A stretch of DNA of 64,000 nt. Origin: Chamaecrista fasciculata. Its lineage: Eukaryota; Streptophyta; Magnoliopsida; Fabales; Fabaceae. Under the pieces are notes generated by a model. The model saw only the letters and a program-made list of their open reading frames with translations, was not told where the DNA came from and made no database searches. Position 1 is the first letter of the stretch. Each line of letters opens with the position of its first letter. The stretch is from positions 22,856 through 86,855 of the forward strand of contig QANZ01001255.1 of NCBI GenBank assembly GCA_003254925.1, written 5' to 3'. Shown one piece after another: positions 12,105 to 22,677 of this stretch. The translations under genes and the position numbers were made by a program.

Positions 12105-12229
12105 CATATGTATTATTATTTTTATCAATTGTATATTAAAAACTACATAAAATATATAGTTGATCTCAATTAATCAATATTTTTTAACAAATAAATCAAA
12201 TTAAATATCTTTATTAATAAAAACATCAT

Positions 12230-12835
12230 TGATACATCACTATTTGGGCGTACGCCTAAACGGCCCTCGCACCGGGCCTCTTCTCCTCTCCGGACCTTGC
12301 GAGACGCCCTCGAGCCAATCGGGCGCCCTAAGCACAAGTAGGGGCGGCCGTGACCCATCCCGGGTCTTGGCGCACGCCCCCATCATGACACGTGGTCACC
12401 CACGATTACCCCGCTCCGCAATCCACGCTACGGGAGATCGTGGGTTATTGACCTGCTCATGCCCACGATCTCCAGTTTCTAGGCGCCCGCCTAGAGACAC
12501 AGCACGCAATCACCCACGATTACCTTGCTCCGCAAATCTCGGCCTCCACCATCTTCGCTGGTGGAGATCGTGTCCAGTACGTGGTCCGCCCCGCACGGCA
12601 ACCACCTCTCTCCTCCCAGCTCTATAAATAGAGCCAATTTCACCAGTTCAAGGTTAGCTACTTCTTACACTCTAAAATTCTTCTTACTCTCTGATTACTC
12701 TCTTACTAACTTGAGCGTCGGAGTACACTTCGCAGGGCCCCCCCTGTGAAGCTCTTGCAGGTTCTTGCTCAACACTTGGCTCTCGCAGCCCTCTCCGGTG
12801 AACTAGGTAAGTGCTAGCCATTTTCCAGTTTATCA
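12230..12835 (+). repeat. 5' LTR of the deleted Tat copy
   Basis: 606 bp. U3 carries two direct copies of CACCCACGATTACC..GCTCCGCAA (from 12397 and 12511) and inverted partners AGATCGTGGGT and CCCACGATCTCC that could form hairpins. A TATA motif TCTATAAATA (12621-12630) marks the likely promoter. Confidence 0.9.
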
Positions 12836-12855
12836 TTGGCGCCGTCTGTGGGGAC
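12836..12855 (+). other. Primer-binding site
   Basis: TTGGCGCCGTCTGTGGGGAC directly follows the LTR terminal CA, the position and type of sequence used as primer-binding site by plant Tat/Athila Ty3/gypsy elements. The same motif is at 44508-44527 (minus). Confidence 0.7.
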
Positions 12856-12972
12856 TCATCTCCTCACCTGCTGAACTTTACGGGCTCTTACGCTCGTCCC
12901 CTATTGCTTTTTCTTTACAAAAGCTAACTCACCAACGTTTACCTTGTTGAACTAGGTGATCTCTACTTTCCT

Positions 12973-13222
12973 ATGGCTCATAGCGATTCCCCTCGCGATC
13001 CACTCTTGGACGAACCCTCTGATTCCCAGGATCACGTCCTAGGCTCCCAGGAGAATCAGGAGCAAGAGGAACATCAAGACGAGGGAGCGCCCTCTCAGGT
13101 TGCACCACCAGCCGACATGGGCGCGACGGGCCAGACTTTCCAGGCCATGGACATTATGGCAATCTTTCGTAGCATGATGAGGGAGCAGACAGAATCCCTA
13201 CGTCGTGAATTCCTGAACCTCC
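12973..13222 (+). pseudogene. gag N-terminal remnant
   Basis: The ORF starts MAHSDSPRDPLLDEPSDSQ and runs in frame to about residue 83, where SLRREF matches the gag of the full copy (44.24 kb region). It then passes through a deletion junction (about 13217-13224, short CCTCC-type microhomology) into the antisense strand of the antisense gene. No capsid or zinc-knuckle part is left. Confidence 0.8.
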
Positions 13223-15626
13223 AGCGCGTGGATGGTCCAATCTTCCGGCAGATCAGGCATTGGCGTCCCGGGTTCATCATCATCCGCGCGCATCCGAATC
13301 TCCTCCCCGCCTCGTCCATCGGGCAACAACTCAAAGGTATAGTCGATGCCCGCCTCGTTCTGCCCCGGGTTCAAGAAGCTCAATTGCTTCCGGCAGTTCT
13401 CGAACCCCCGTGACGTGGCTTGGAGGTAAAACCAATACCACTGGCGGCGTTCATCCCGGCGCGCGCGCTCTAATCTTTGGGCCTCCCCCGCCCGGTACGC
13501 CTCCAGCTCTGCTTTGGCAGCCGCAGCCTCCCCTCGCTGCACACCCGCCTCCTGCTCCGCCTTCTTCCTCCTCTCCCTCTCCTTCTTCTTCTCCTCCTCA
13601 AGCTTCTTCACCTGGACCCGCCCGGCCTGCGCTTCCTCCAACGCCTTATCCCTGGCAGCTTCCAGTGCTTCTAGCTGCTCAGCCCCGCCAGCCGCCCTGG
13701 CCTCCTCCCTCAGGCGGGCCACCTCCTTGGCTAGGTTGTGCGACAACGTCTGTGCTGCATGACTGGCCACGGCCGCCATCATGCCAAACGATGCCGCATA
13801 ATCCGCTGGCGACCGCTTGTAGGCATCAGCCACCAGAGTGTCATGCCACTCGTATGTACCATTGGAGTAGAGGGATTGGACAGAGGCAATTCCTGAAAAC
13901 CGCCCGCTGAATGGTCGGGCCGGTAGATAGGGGAACTCAGCTTCCCCATCCTCATTCACTCGCCGGGCGTCCGGCATCTCCATCCGCGGGTTGCTTGGCC
14001 CGTCGCCATCTGGATGGCTCACCTTGATGAACCGATCCAATTCTTCATCGTCCCAGTGGATGAACTCCCCGGGATCTGCTGGTCGGACGACGCGCGCCCT
14101 CTTTGCCGGCGGCTCCTCCCTATCGGCCGGCCCTTTCCCCCTCCCATCATCCCTCCTCCCCCGCCCCGACGGGCCCCCCGCCTGCCTCATTCCTCCAGGC
14201 GCTAACACCGGTGGCCCCGCCCTCCTCCTCGACGGGCTCGCCGACACCTGCCCTGCGCCCCCAGACGCTGTAGGAGCACGGGACGAAGGGCCCGCACCCC
14301 ATGGCCTCCCCCCTGGCACAACTGGTGGCGCCCTCATTCCCCCAGTGGCTCTGCCCTGCGCCCTCGACGGCTCGCCACTCCTCTCCGCCCGGCCACCCGC
14401 GCCCGAGCTTCCGGCCTCCTCTGCGCCTCTTTCATTGCTGCAAAACCAACAACACACTCGTCAGACGCAGCCCAAAACAACAAAGTCACACATGAAAAAG
14501 GAAAGCAAATGTTAGTGTTAGTCAAAACATTACATGTTTGGTCATAATTTTTGTAAAAAGAAGTTAGCAGCCTATCCGTCCGCCGCTCCTCTTCGCTCAG
14601 ATGCCCTCTCTTGATAGGGCTAGTCCCTGTGATGGCGTCCGACCACGCCACTGGAAAGAACGGGCGATCATCCTCCTCCCTCACCCACCACGGGCGCCCC
14701 ACATCGTTGTGCACCAGGGGGAAGTATCTATCCTTCCAATTTTTCCAATTGTTAATACTGGCCGGAAACCCAGATAGAGCACCCCCCTTCCTCTGGACAT
14801 TCACCCGCCCGTTGTCCCCAAGCTTCACAGAAAACCAGTACAAGAACAACTTCACTGTGAGCTCCCTGCCCACTGTCCACGCAGCATACTGTAAAAATTT
14901 CATGCTCCTCCAGGCGTTCGCCGCCAACTGCGCTGGACAACAGTTGAGGTGATTCAGCACCTCCATCTCAAACTCCGTAAACGGAAGCTCGGAATCACAC
15001 TCCCGCAACAGAATTTCGTGAACGATGAACCCACGCCGGTGAGTCCACCACATAGAATTGTTGCCATCCCACACGCCGATGGCCATACCGCTCGCCTCCC
15101 GGCCCGAACCTGGCCCAAAGTACGCTCCTTGGGCCGCCTCCAAATCTTCGTCAGTGGCAAATTTGGAGGGCTCTGCTGGCGGCCCCGTCGTCGCCCTGAC
15201 TTCGGGGTTCCCAAACCCCTCCGCGGCGTCCCACGCCACCTCGTCACGCGCCATGATCAGGCGCTCCCCCTCAGCCGCCGATCCGCTCAGGGGACCCGTC
15301 GGTTCTTCCCTCAACATTGGGGGCTCTCCCTCTGAACAGTCGGAGAGCTCAAGCACTTGCTCCTCCGACGCGTCTGATGGCTCTTGTTCCACGTTTGATG
15401 GATGCAAGGTCGCCAGATCCATACCACCCCTGTATACAGTAAGCGCGCCCGCCCTTTCACTCGCTCTCCTTGCTAACAACCTAGCCGCCCGCCGCACCGT
15501 TTCCTCTAACGATTGTCGAACCTCTTCCAGGTCTACAGAGCTACTGCCCTGTGTAGTCAAACTACTAACTCTACTCAGTTCTTCACCTTCTGCTAACTCC
15601 CTAATGACCACCATGGTCTCTAACAC
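13198..15626 (-). CDS. Antisense gene of the Tat element (deleted copy), spliced, near-complete
   Basis: Exon 1 runs from 15626 (or the conserved MVVIREL start at 15614) to 14534; donor AAACAT|GTAATG and acceptor TTTTGCAG|CAATG define a 96-nt intron (14438-14533). Exon 2 is open from 14437 to 13198. Exon 1 resembles the 'putative gypsy type transposon' family (Transposase_28) with RRGFIVHE and LNHLNCCPAQL. Exon 2 encodes a Pro/Arg-rich linker, the WDDEELDRFIKV block, and a long charged coiled coil (KKLEEEKKKERERRKKAEQE). Its last residues and stop come from reversed gag sequence created by the deletion. Exon 1 and the long exon 2 frame are not in phase through the annotated acceptor: a 16-nt indel relative to the other copy shifts the linker, so a full product would need another splice site. 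The function of such ORFs is unknown. Confidence 0.7.
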
Positions 15627-15664
15627 TTGCCAGAAAAATCAAAACACAAGGGATTAGGAGGTAC

Positions 15665-16142
15665 CTGAAGACATAGTACGTTTGGTTGTTAGTTTGGAAG
15701 TTGAACAATTTGTGGCGCTCGCCCCGCTTATCAACTACCGCTCACTCGTACCCTGGGAACTCTGCAGACAGGAAAGAAACACATCATCATGACCGTACAA
15801 TTGACGACCGCCTCACTCACAAGAGACGCCCGCCCCATAAACCCAGAACACCCCAAACACTCCTTCATCGGAGAGTACGAACACGATGAACAGTCACCCA
15901 GCAAACCCAGAAAAACCCAGAAACTCAACACCCTACACCCAGACCCACACCCATTTTTCGCTGCCTCACTCACAAACTCACACTCTACAACGAGGGCCAA
16001 CCACCCTGTTCAGCCACCCAACCCATTTCCGCCGTCACCCACGACGGCCCAACAGCACCCAGAAACAAACGACACATCAACTTCTACACAGTCAAAACCT
16101 AACCCAGCGAAAAACAACACAGAATCGACAGGGAAGACTCAC
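15665..16142 (-). other. 5'UTR intron of the antisense gene (deleted copy)
   Basis: Donor TTTCTG|GTGAGTCTTCC (GT at 16142-16141) and acceptor TCTTCAG|GTACCTCC (exon resumes at 15664) are both conserved with the other copy (34954-35446), while the intervening sequence has diverged more. Confidence 0.6.
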
Positions 16143-16300
16143 CAGAAAGCCCTTCGCTCGAACGTTTCTCCTTCACGGTCACTTCTCTCCGATTTCCGGC
16201 GACGGTTCTGCAACTCCGGCGGGTGAACTCTTCGATTTCCTCTCTTCTCTCTCCTCAAAATCGCTGAAGTGTGCAAAAGTATAAAAGACGCTTCCTTTGG

Positions 16301-16310
16301 CCCTTTTATA
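16301..16310 (-). promoter_or_regulatory. TATA box of the antisense gene (deleted copy)
   Basis: TATAAAAGGG on the minus strand, in the context GCAAGGGTATAAAAGGGCC, matches the other copy (34786-34795) and lies upstream of the shared leader. Confidence 0.6.
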
Positions 16311-16641
16311 CCCTTGCGAGCGCGGCGTACGAGGCGTTTTTTGTTTTTCAAATTTCTGCCTCCCGGGTAGCGACACGTGTCCCTGACAAGACAACCCTAC
16401 CTACCACTTGCCCGCCCGCCATGATCCACTGACCTTCCGTTTTCCCGTGGAAGGCCGCCGTTCCTACTATTTCCTCTGCGCGGGGGACAAGTACTGCTGC
16501 ACATTTTTGGGCGTTCGCCAATCGACGCGAATACACTACCCAAGCACGGATCCCATCGCGCGCTCTCCAAATCTGTCATCCCGCTCGCCTTAAGGAACAG
16601 TACGACGAACGCGCTCGTAGACTTCTTTAAGGAGGGACTTG

Positions 16642-17246
16642 TGATACATCACTATTTGGGCGTACGCCTAAACGGCCCTCGCACCGGGCCTCTTCTCCTC
16701 TCCGCACCTTGCGAGACGCCCTCGAGCCAATCGGGCGCCCTAAGCACAAGTAGGGGCGGCCGTGACCCATCCCGGGTCTTGGCGCACGCCCCCATCATGA
16801 CACGTGGTCACCCACGATTACCCCGCTCCGCAATCCACGCTACGGGAGATCGTGGGTTACTGACTTGCTCATACCCACGATCTCCAGTTTCTAGGCGCCC
16901 GCCTAGCGACACAACACGCAATCACCCACGATTGCCTTGCTCCGCAAATCTCGGTCTCCACCATCTTCGCTGGTGGAGATCGTGTCCAGTTACGTGATCC
17001 GCCCCGCGCGCTGACCACCTCTCTCCTCCCTGCTCTATAAATAGAGCCCATCTCACCAGTTCAAGGTTAGCTACTACTGACACTCTGAAATTCTCTTACT
17101 CTCTTATCACCCTCTTACTAACTTGAGCGTCGGAGTACACTTCGCAGGGCCCCCCTGTGAAGCTCTTGCAGGTTCTTGCTCAACTCTTGGCTCTTGCAGC
17201 CCATTCCGGTGAACTAGGTAAGTGCTAGCCATTTTCCAGTTTATCA
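16642..17246 (+). repeat. 3' LTR of the deleted Tat copy
   Basis: 605 bp, preceded by the purine tract AAGGAGGGACTTG (about 16628-16641) and followed by target duplication ATCAT. Same internal CCCACGAT repeats and TATA motif (about 17032-17041) as the 5' LTR. Confidence 0.9.
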
Positions 17247-17443
17247 ATCATTAAATTGATCCAAAATTAATTGTTTTACCAATATATACAAGTTAAATTA
17301 TATATAGAATGAATAAAAAAAAATAATATTTTTTTGGCCCGACCAGACTCGGTGACCCAGCCCGGCCCGGCCCGGGTCTGTACCGGGCCGGGTCTCGGGC
17401 CGATCAGAAACCCGGCCCGGCCCGTGTACACCCCTATCCAATT

Positions 17444-18485
17444 CTTCTTCGGTTTCAACTATAAGAAGGAAAAGGCAGAAACTCCTACTGTGAATAAGTT
17501 GGAAACTAAGGTAGAAACTGAGGTAGAAACTAAGGTAGAAATTAAGGTAGAAGACCTCCCGTTTCCAAGCTCTCATGTAATGACTAAGGAACAACTAGAG
17601 GATAAAAATGATAAGGAGATAGAAGACTTATTAGGAAAACTAAAAGTCAATGCCCCCTTATTAGATTTGGTTAGGAAAGTCCCTAGGTACACTAAGGTAT
17701 TTAAAAATTTAGTTGAGAAAAAGAAAACATCCCAAAGAAAACTTCAACTAAGTCCTACCATTTCAGCCCTTCTAAACCCTAAGATACCTATAAAACGCAA
17801 GGATTCTGGTTCATTCACCATCCCTTGCATGATAGGAAAAGCCGTAGTCAATGGAGCATTGTTGGACTTAGGAGCAGCTATCAACGTGATGCCCAAGTCA
17901 GTCTACGATTCTTTGAATATGGACAAACTTAAGGACACGGGGTTGATTCTGTAATTAGCCGACAAAAGCAGCAGACGCCCCCTAGGAATAGTGGAAGATG
18001 TCCTAGTCAAAGTGAAAGGTTTAATCTTTCCCGCTGACTTCTATGTCCTAGACACTGGTAGTAATAGAGCTACCGGCTACACCATAATCTTAGGTGGACC
18101 TTTCTTACGGACTGCTAATGTCAATATTAGCATGAAGGATGGAAAGATCACCATGGACAATAAACATCAAAATATCACACTTACGGTGTACGAAGCGGAG
18201 AAATCCGATGAACACTCCGTGTTGGAAGCACGAAGTATTTGTACATCTAACAAAACTCTAGGAGAAAAACCTAAAAAGGAGGATCTTGAATTTGAAACTC
18301 TTTTAAATTTAGAACCTCCTCATCTTGGCTTGCATATACCAGAAGCAGACTTTAAAGACATGAACATTAGTTCACTCTTCAAGGAAGTGGAGGAAGACCT
18401 CGTAACTTCCAAAGTAAAAGAGAACCAGCACCCAAAGCAAATATTTCCAAGCACAAGGCTTGTAGCAGCCTGTGCGCCACAAAAA
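17444..18485 (+). pseudogene. Athila-type gag/protease fragment
   Basis: A reading frame with Lys/Glu-rich repeats (VETKVE units), then a retropepsin-like core: LLDLGAAINVMP (the usual DSG/DTG triad appears as DLG), followed after a stop by LADKSSRRPLG, VKGLIFPADFYVLD and IILGGPFL. This order is that of Athila-lineage Ty3/gypsy gag-protease polyproteins. One in-frame TAA (17952-17954) breaks it. There are no LTRs or RT, so it is a relic of a different family from the Tat element beside it. Confidence 0.75.
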
Positions 18486-18949
18486 TAACCCAACTATAGC
18501 TCCATGTGTTCGTGCAAGAACTTAGGCATAGGTGCTGAATGCCTAAGTGATAAAGAATGGTTCCATAATGTAGATGCCGTATGCAAGAATGTAACCGAAA
18601 GGATTCATGTGGACTTCATAGGCATAGACAAGGTGCTCGATCCGAAGCGCAAAGGAATAACAATCGAAGACATGGATCAACCCATTGGATCATTCATTGA
18701 TGATGCAGGGATCACACAAAAAGGTAAACTCACAAACAAATATGCACTTTATCGTATTATCATGCGAGACACTTTTTTAGGACTAAATATCATAAGACAC
18801 GTCGGTTTAGGATAAACAAAAGAACTAGATATCGACCACACTTAAAACTTGAAAACCTTAAAAATCCTATCTGAGCCACACTCTTCAAGGACGAGGATGG
18901 CAACCGATGTGGACAAAGGATCTCTACCGAGCGAAGGATAGGCGGATAC
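18486..18949 (+). pseudogene. Downstream remnant, probably of the same Athila-like relic
   Basis: An ORF at 18504-18815 (103 aa) begins MCSCKNLGIGAEC and contains TNKYALYRIIMRDT; I do not recognise it. It lies in line with the protease fragment, lacks introns or promoter, and ends where a copia LTR fragment starts, so it is most likely further retrotransposon debris. Confidence 0.35.
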
Positions 18950-19105
18950 TGTTGGGAAATCACAGAGGGAGCGCAGCGGAAGAAATTGAAAATTTTGGAC
19001 TAAAACGCAAATAAAACTAAAAGCTAACTCTGTGATTCCTTCCAGGATCCACTAACTATGTTTATACCAGATTAGGAAAGATGTTTACCTAGTTTTGATC
19101 GGTGA
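18950..19105 (-). mobile_element. Copia LTR fragment (TGTTGGGAAATCACAGAG type)
   Basis: 156 bp almost identical to 63798-63954 at the right edge of the window. It stops exactly at an ambiguous base (N at 19106), so truncation by an assembly join is possible. Orientation is inferred from the related solo LTR at 32572-34656. Confidence 0.7.
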
Positions 19106-19114
19106 NTACTCACT

Positions 19115-19358
19115 TTTGAGATTTGATTTGACCTAATTTATTAATGGTCCTAAAATATTTCATCAAAAGAAACGTGTAACTCTGAATTCATTTTATTTGA
19201 GTCTAAAATAAGTGAGATATGATCACATTAAGTATTTATTGGACCAATTTAAAATATCATAAAAATATGTAAGACCAATTTAAAACAAATAAAAATAAGG
19301 GACTAATTTAAAACCTACCTAAACATAAGGGGCCAATTTGAGACTTTAATTTGGCCTT
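19115..19358. repeat. Truncated foldback MITE (centre plus right end)
   Basis: The right end is the complement of GTCTCAAATTGGCCCC. It belongs to the same family as 11176-11440; the centre with GATTTGACCTAATTTATTAATGG is present. The missing left part coincides with the N at 19106. Confidence 0.5.
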
Positions 19359-19430
19359 AAAAAAAACGAGCACGTTTTGGTTGCATCATCTTCTTTACTT
19401 TTAGCCTTGAAAGTAAGATCTTTTACTTTA

Positions 19431-19822
19431 GGGTAAATTCCACTTTAGTACCCTGTTCTATGGACCAATTCCACTTTGATACCCTGTTCTTTCAAAAGTG
19501 ACACTTTGGTACCTTGTTTTTTTCAAAAATATCCTTTTGGTACCCTGTTCTTTCAAAAGTGACATTTTGATACCCTGTTCTTTGGACCAAGTGACACTTT
19601 GGTACCTTGTTCTTTCACTATTTGTTACCCTATTCTATCTTTTTTAGGGTACCAAAGTGTCACTTGGTATAAAGAACAGAGTACCAAAATGTCACTTCTG
19701 AAAGAACAGGGTACCAAAATGACATTTTTGAAAGAACAGGATATCAAAGTGTCATTTTTGAAAGAACAGGGTACCAAAGTGGAATTGGTCTATAAAACAG
19801 GGTACGAAAGTGGAATTTACCC
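19431..19822. mobile_element. Near-palindromic MITE with perfect 9-bp target duplication
   Basis: The sequence reads GGGTAAATTCCACTTTAGTACC at left and its near-complement at right, with repeated GGTACC-centred units (TTTGGTACCCTGTTCTTTC and complement) in between. Flanks TTTACTTTA (19422-19430, 19823-19831) are identical. Internal units are direct and inverted copies of about 35 bp, so it may have grown by internal duplication. The ORF across it (19599-19949) is a by-product. Confidence 0.75.
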
Positions 19823-19831
19823 TTTACTTTA

Positions 19832-20265
19832 TTTGTGTTTTCTGATGCCTTTTGCTTTTTTTGCTGCTTCTAAAAGACTAAAACAAATGGCAGTCTGTTT
19901 CACGAGGAGGTTAGACCGTGAGGTCAATTATGTCTTTTCACGCCTCTAGCCGCCTCGGTTCCTAACAAGACCGCGTGTGGCTTTCGCCAACTAATCCACA
20001 GAGAATTGAATTACCAAGCCATCGCGTTCCAGCTGTACGTAGAAAAACATCAAGAAATGAAAAAAAGTGAAAAAGTGACCACCAAACGCGCCTCTGCTTT
20101 ATTTTGTCAGAATTGTGATACCGCAAAACTCATGTATTATTTTTAGAAAAGAAACTCATGTCTTATATTTTTTTATTAAAAATTATATTTATTTGTTACA
20201 TTAAGGACCAAAATATAAATGTTACATTTAAGATTAAGTTTTGATTGAGCAATTATTAGTTACAT
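19832..20265. other. Intergenic DNA, nothing recognised
   Basis: AT-rich with a short moderately GC-rich patch (19900-20010). No ORF, repeat pair or RNA signal could be supported. Confidence 0.4.
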
Positions 20266-21016
20266 TAAGTCAAGATTAAAATTTTATTTTGGTCCTTTAT
20301 ATAGAGGTCCGATTTCACCTTAGTCCTATATTTTTTATTAAGAAAGCCTACTATTTGGTTCTTGAACTTACACGAATCAACTAATTAGTTTTTGACTAAT
20401 AAAAATACACGATTTAGTTTTTAAATATTTCAATTATCAACTATTTAGTCCATATATTTGAACTAATTTTATAATTTTTGGTCCCTGAATTCGTACTAAA
20501 CTAATACTATTTTTTCCCTAAATTTGAACTAATTTATAATTTTTGGTCTCTGAAATTGTACTAAAGTTTTACTTTTTGGTCCCTAAATTTGACCCAAAGA
20601 CCAAATCATTGACTATTACAATAATTCAAGGATTGAGTAGCATATTTTAATTATTTATGGACTGATTAGTTGACTCGATATAAATTCAAAGACCAAATAG
20701 TTGGTTTTTTCTTTTTTATTTTTGTTTACAATTGATCTTCTATAATTATGTTATTTTTACTTTTGATATCTATTTTCGAAATGTGATTTGATTTCATTTC
20801 CTGATGATCCTAGTTGAACAGAGAAAAAAAATATTGTCAATAGTAACATAATTTTAAATTTGTTGCATATATAACCACATTAAGTAATTTGAGACTAAAA
20901 AAAAAAAAACTTACAGAAACATAGAGGACCACTTTTTTAAAAAAAAAAAAAAGATGTAGGACCAAAATAAAATCTAACTCATACATAAAGGACCAAACTA
21001 AAATTTTAATCTTAAG
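20266..21016. mobile_element. Nested foldback MITEs
   Basis: Outer arms: AGATTAAAATTTTATTTTGG (20269 on) pairs with the complement of the region ending 21013 (AAGATTAAAATTTTAGTTTGG). Inside, CTACTATTTGGTTCTTGAA (about 20348) pairs with the complement of CAAAGACCAAATAGTTGG (about 20688). The segment 20770-20880 also matches the centre of the 11176/19115 family. No clean target duplication was found. Confidence 0.45.
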
Positions 21017-22677
21017 TTAATTATATGAGATTTTAAAAAATAATTATATTAGACTTATTTTATTTACAATGATAAAATAGTTTAAAATATTTTTTTTATT
21101 CTTAATTTATGTTATTTTTTTAACAACTGTTATTTTTAATCTAAGGGAAGTAGTTTCCCACACATTGTAATCCAAAAACAAATCGCTATTTGTATAAATA
21201 TTAAAAATAATGATCATCCCTTTTTATGGCTCGTGATGTTTTTAGGTATACTAATTAAATTAAATATTGTAGTGTTATATGGTCTTCATTTGTTATTATT
21301 TTATAATATTTTTATTGCATAAATACCATTTATATTGCTAGTTTTGTATCAAGGTGTTGAAATTTATAAATGCATAAAAGTATGCAAATTGCAGTATTTT
21401 CTTTATAATATTTGACTTAGTGAACTACAGTGTAAATTAGAGATGCTGCGTAATTGTTTGCTAAAAGTTTTCAGACTTATCATCACCTTCAACCTTAGAA
21501 TTATGAAGAAATTGAGGCTGGATTTAACAAGAGAAACAAATGGGCAAAGAAGCAGTATTTGCGCCGCCACTTGAGTTGGCAGCGTAGCCACAACGCAGAG
21601 ACAAATCATGTTGATGTCATGGTGACGTCATGAAGAGCTTCTAGAAGAAATTTGGAATTGAGCCGTCATTGAATCTGATAGCTCAAAACCTCTTAGCAGT
21701 GAAATAAAGAAGTCTCAGTGCTAGAATCTCGAAGATCGAAGCGGTTACGCAAAAATTGATGTAAATCTTCTTGCGCCATCATTGAGCCAGCAGCACAACA
21801 TGATGGGTCAATGTCAAATATTTTCTATAAATAAACCTAGTTGATTCTAGTTCAAATTTTTTTTTTTTTGAGCCACATCTGGGCGTTTGGCTGCGGAAAA
21901 CCCTTTCGTTCCTTCTTCTAAAGCCCATATAGACTAATCCTATCATCGTAGAAGAGAATCCGAATGAAGTTGAGCTCAACATTCTTCAGTGTCCCGGGAG
22001 ATTCATTATTACGGTTGTGTCATCTCTGCTAGTTGTATTTAGATATAATTAGTCTTAGATAATAGTCTTTAGATCGTTTTAATTCTTTCATAATATTATT
22101 AGTTGTACTTGTTTTGTTGTTAGTTGATCCATAATATTATTGTAATTTTTAAATTTTTCATTAAAAATTATGAATATTTAATCATTTATAAATATAAATA
22201 TATGTCGTGTGGTGTCGCATAATTTTAAAAGTTTAACGTGTTGTTGTGTCCGTATCTGTGTCGTGTCCCATATCTATGTCAGTGCCCATGCTTCATAGGA
22301 TCTATCTAATATTTCTAATATTACCATTGTTTGAATTGAAGGTTGTATTTAGAGTTGTGATCTATATATTTAATTACCCGATTGGGATGGATCACAAAAT
22401 CTTCTACGATATAGTATTTTCGTATTCATGAAATGTAATTATTGGATGTGACTTTTGTTGATTAAATTATAATAATAATCACTGGGTATCTTTATTGATC
22501 TATGTGGTAGAATTTTTTATTATTCTCTAAGGACTCAACCTTCTCATCTCCCATCCCTTTCTTTTATCTTTTTTTTTTTTTATTTTTTTATTGTTTCTTT
22601 ATTTTCTTGTTTTCTTTATCTAATCTTTAAAACCCATAAAATATCAAACCTGAATTCATAATTATTTATACAATTAA
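21017..22677. other. Intergenic AT-rich DNA
   Basis: 21400-21980 is slightly less AT-rich but has no convincing coding frame. 22240-22300 has alternating CGTGTC/CGTATC phrases often seen near plant TE termini. Otherwise nothing supportable. Confidence 0.4.

Larger units (their letters stand above)
12230..17246 (+). mobile_element. Internally deleted Tat-lineage Ty3/gypsy retrotransposon
   Basis: LTRs 12230-12835 and 16642-17246 share start TGATACATCA and end GTTTATCA; the 5-bp duplication ATCAT is perfect (12225-12229, 17247-17251). A primer-binding-like TTGGCGCCGTCTGTGGGGAC follows the 5' LTR and a purine tract AAGGAGGGACTTG precedes the 3' LTR. The interior keeps only the gag N-terminus and the complete antisense gene; protease, RT, RNase H and integrase are gone relative to the full copy at 31692-45133. 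By eye the two LTRs differ at roughly 25 or more sites, so this insertion is older than the full copy. Confidence 0.9.
11470..17435. mobile_element. hAT-like non-autonomous element interrupted by two LTR insertions
   Basis: The left end GGGTGTTCGGGCCGGG and the complement of the right end GGGTGTACACGGGCCGGG form inverted termini. Removing the solo LTR (11625-12104) and the Tat derivative (12230-17246) by their target duplications leaves a short AT-rich, GC-ended element of about 470 bp. The outer 8-bp flanks match only 5 of 8 (11462-11469, 17436-17443), so age or rearrangement has blurred them. Confidence 0.5.

Noticed and set aside
12229-12627. 132-aa ORF in the Tat LTR (and equivalents at 16641, 24316, 31812, 44649)
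   Set aside because: The frame is open in several LTRs only because the LTR is GC-rich and the copies are similar; it starts upstream of the LTR promoter and has no gag-like features.
13260-15657. Plus-strand ORFs rich in Pro/Ser across 13.2-15.7 kb
   Set aside because: Shadows of the antisense gene on the other strand; composition mirrors its Arg/Glu/Gly-rich frame.
11167-19368. Single MITE split by everything between 11.17 and 19.37 kb, with AAAAAAACG duplications
   Set aside because: The MITE centre is present on both sides, and the proposed duplication is mostly a poly-A run.
21779-21982. 67-aa minus ORF in the 21-22 kb gap
   Set aside because: No recognisable domain, no splice or promoter context, AT-rich intergenic setting.
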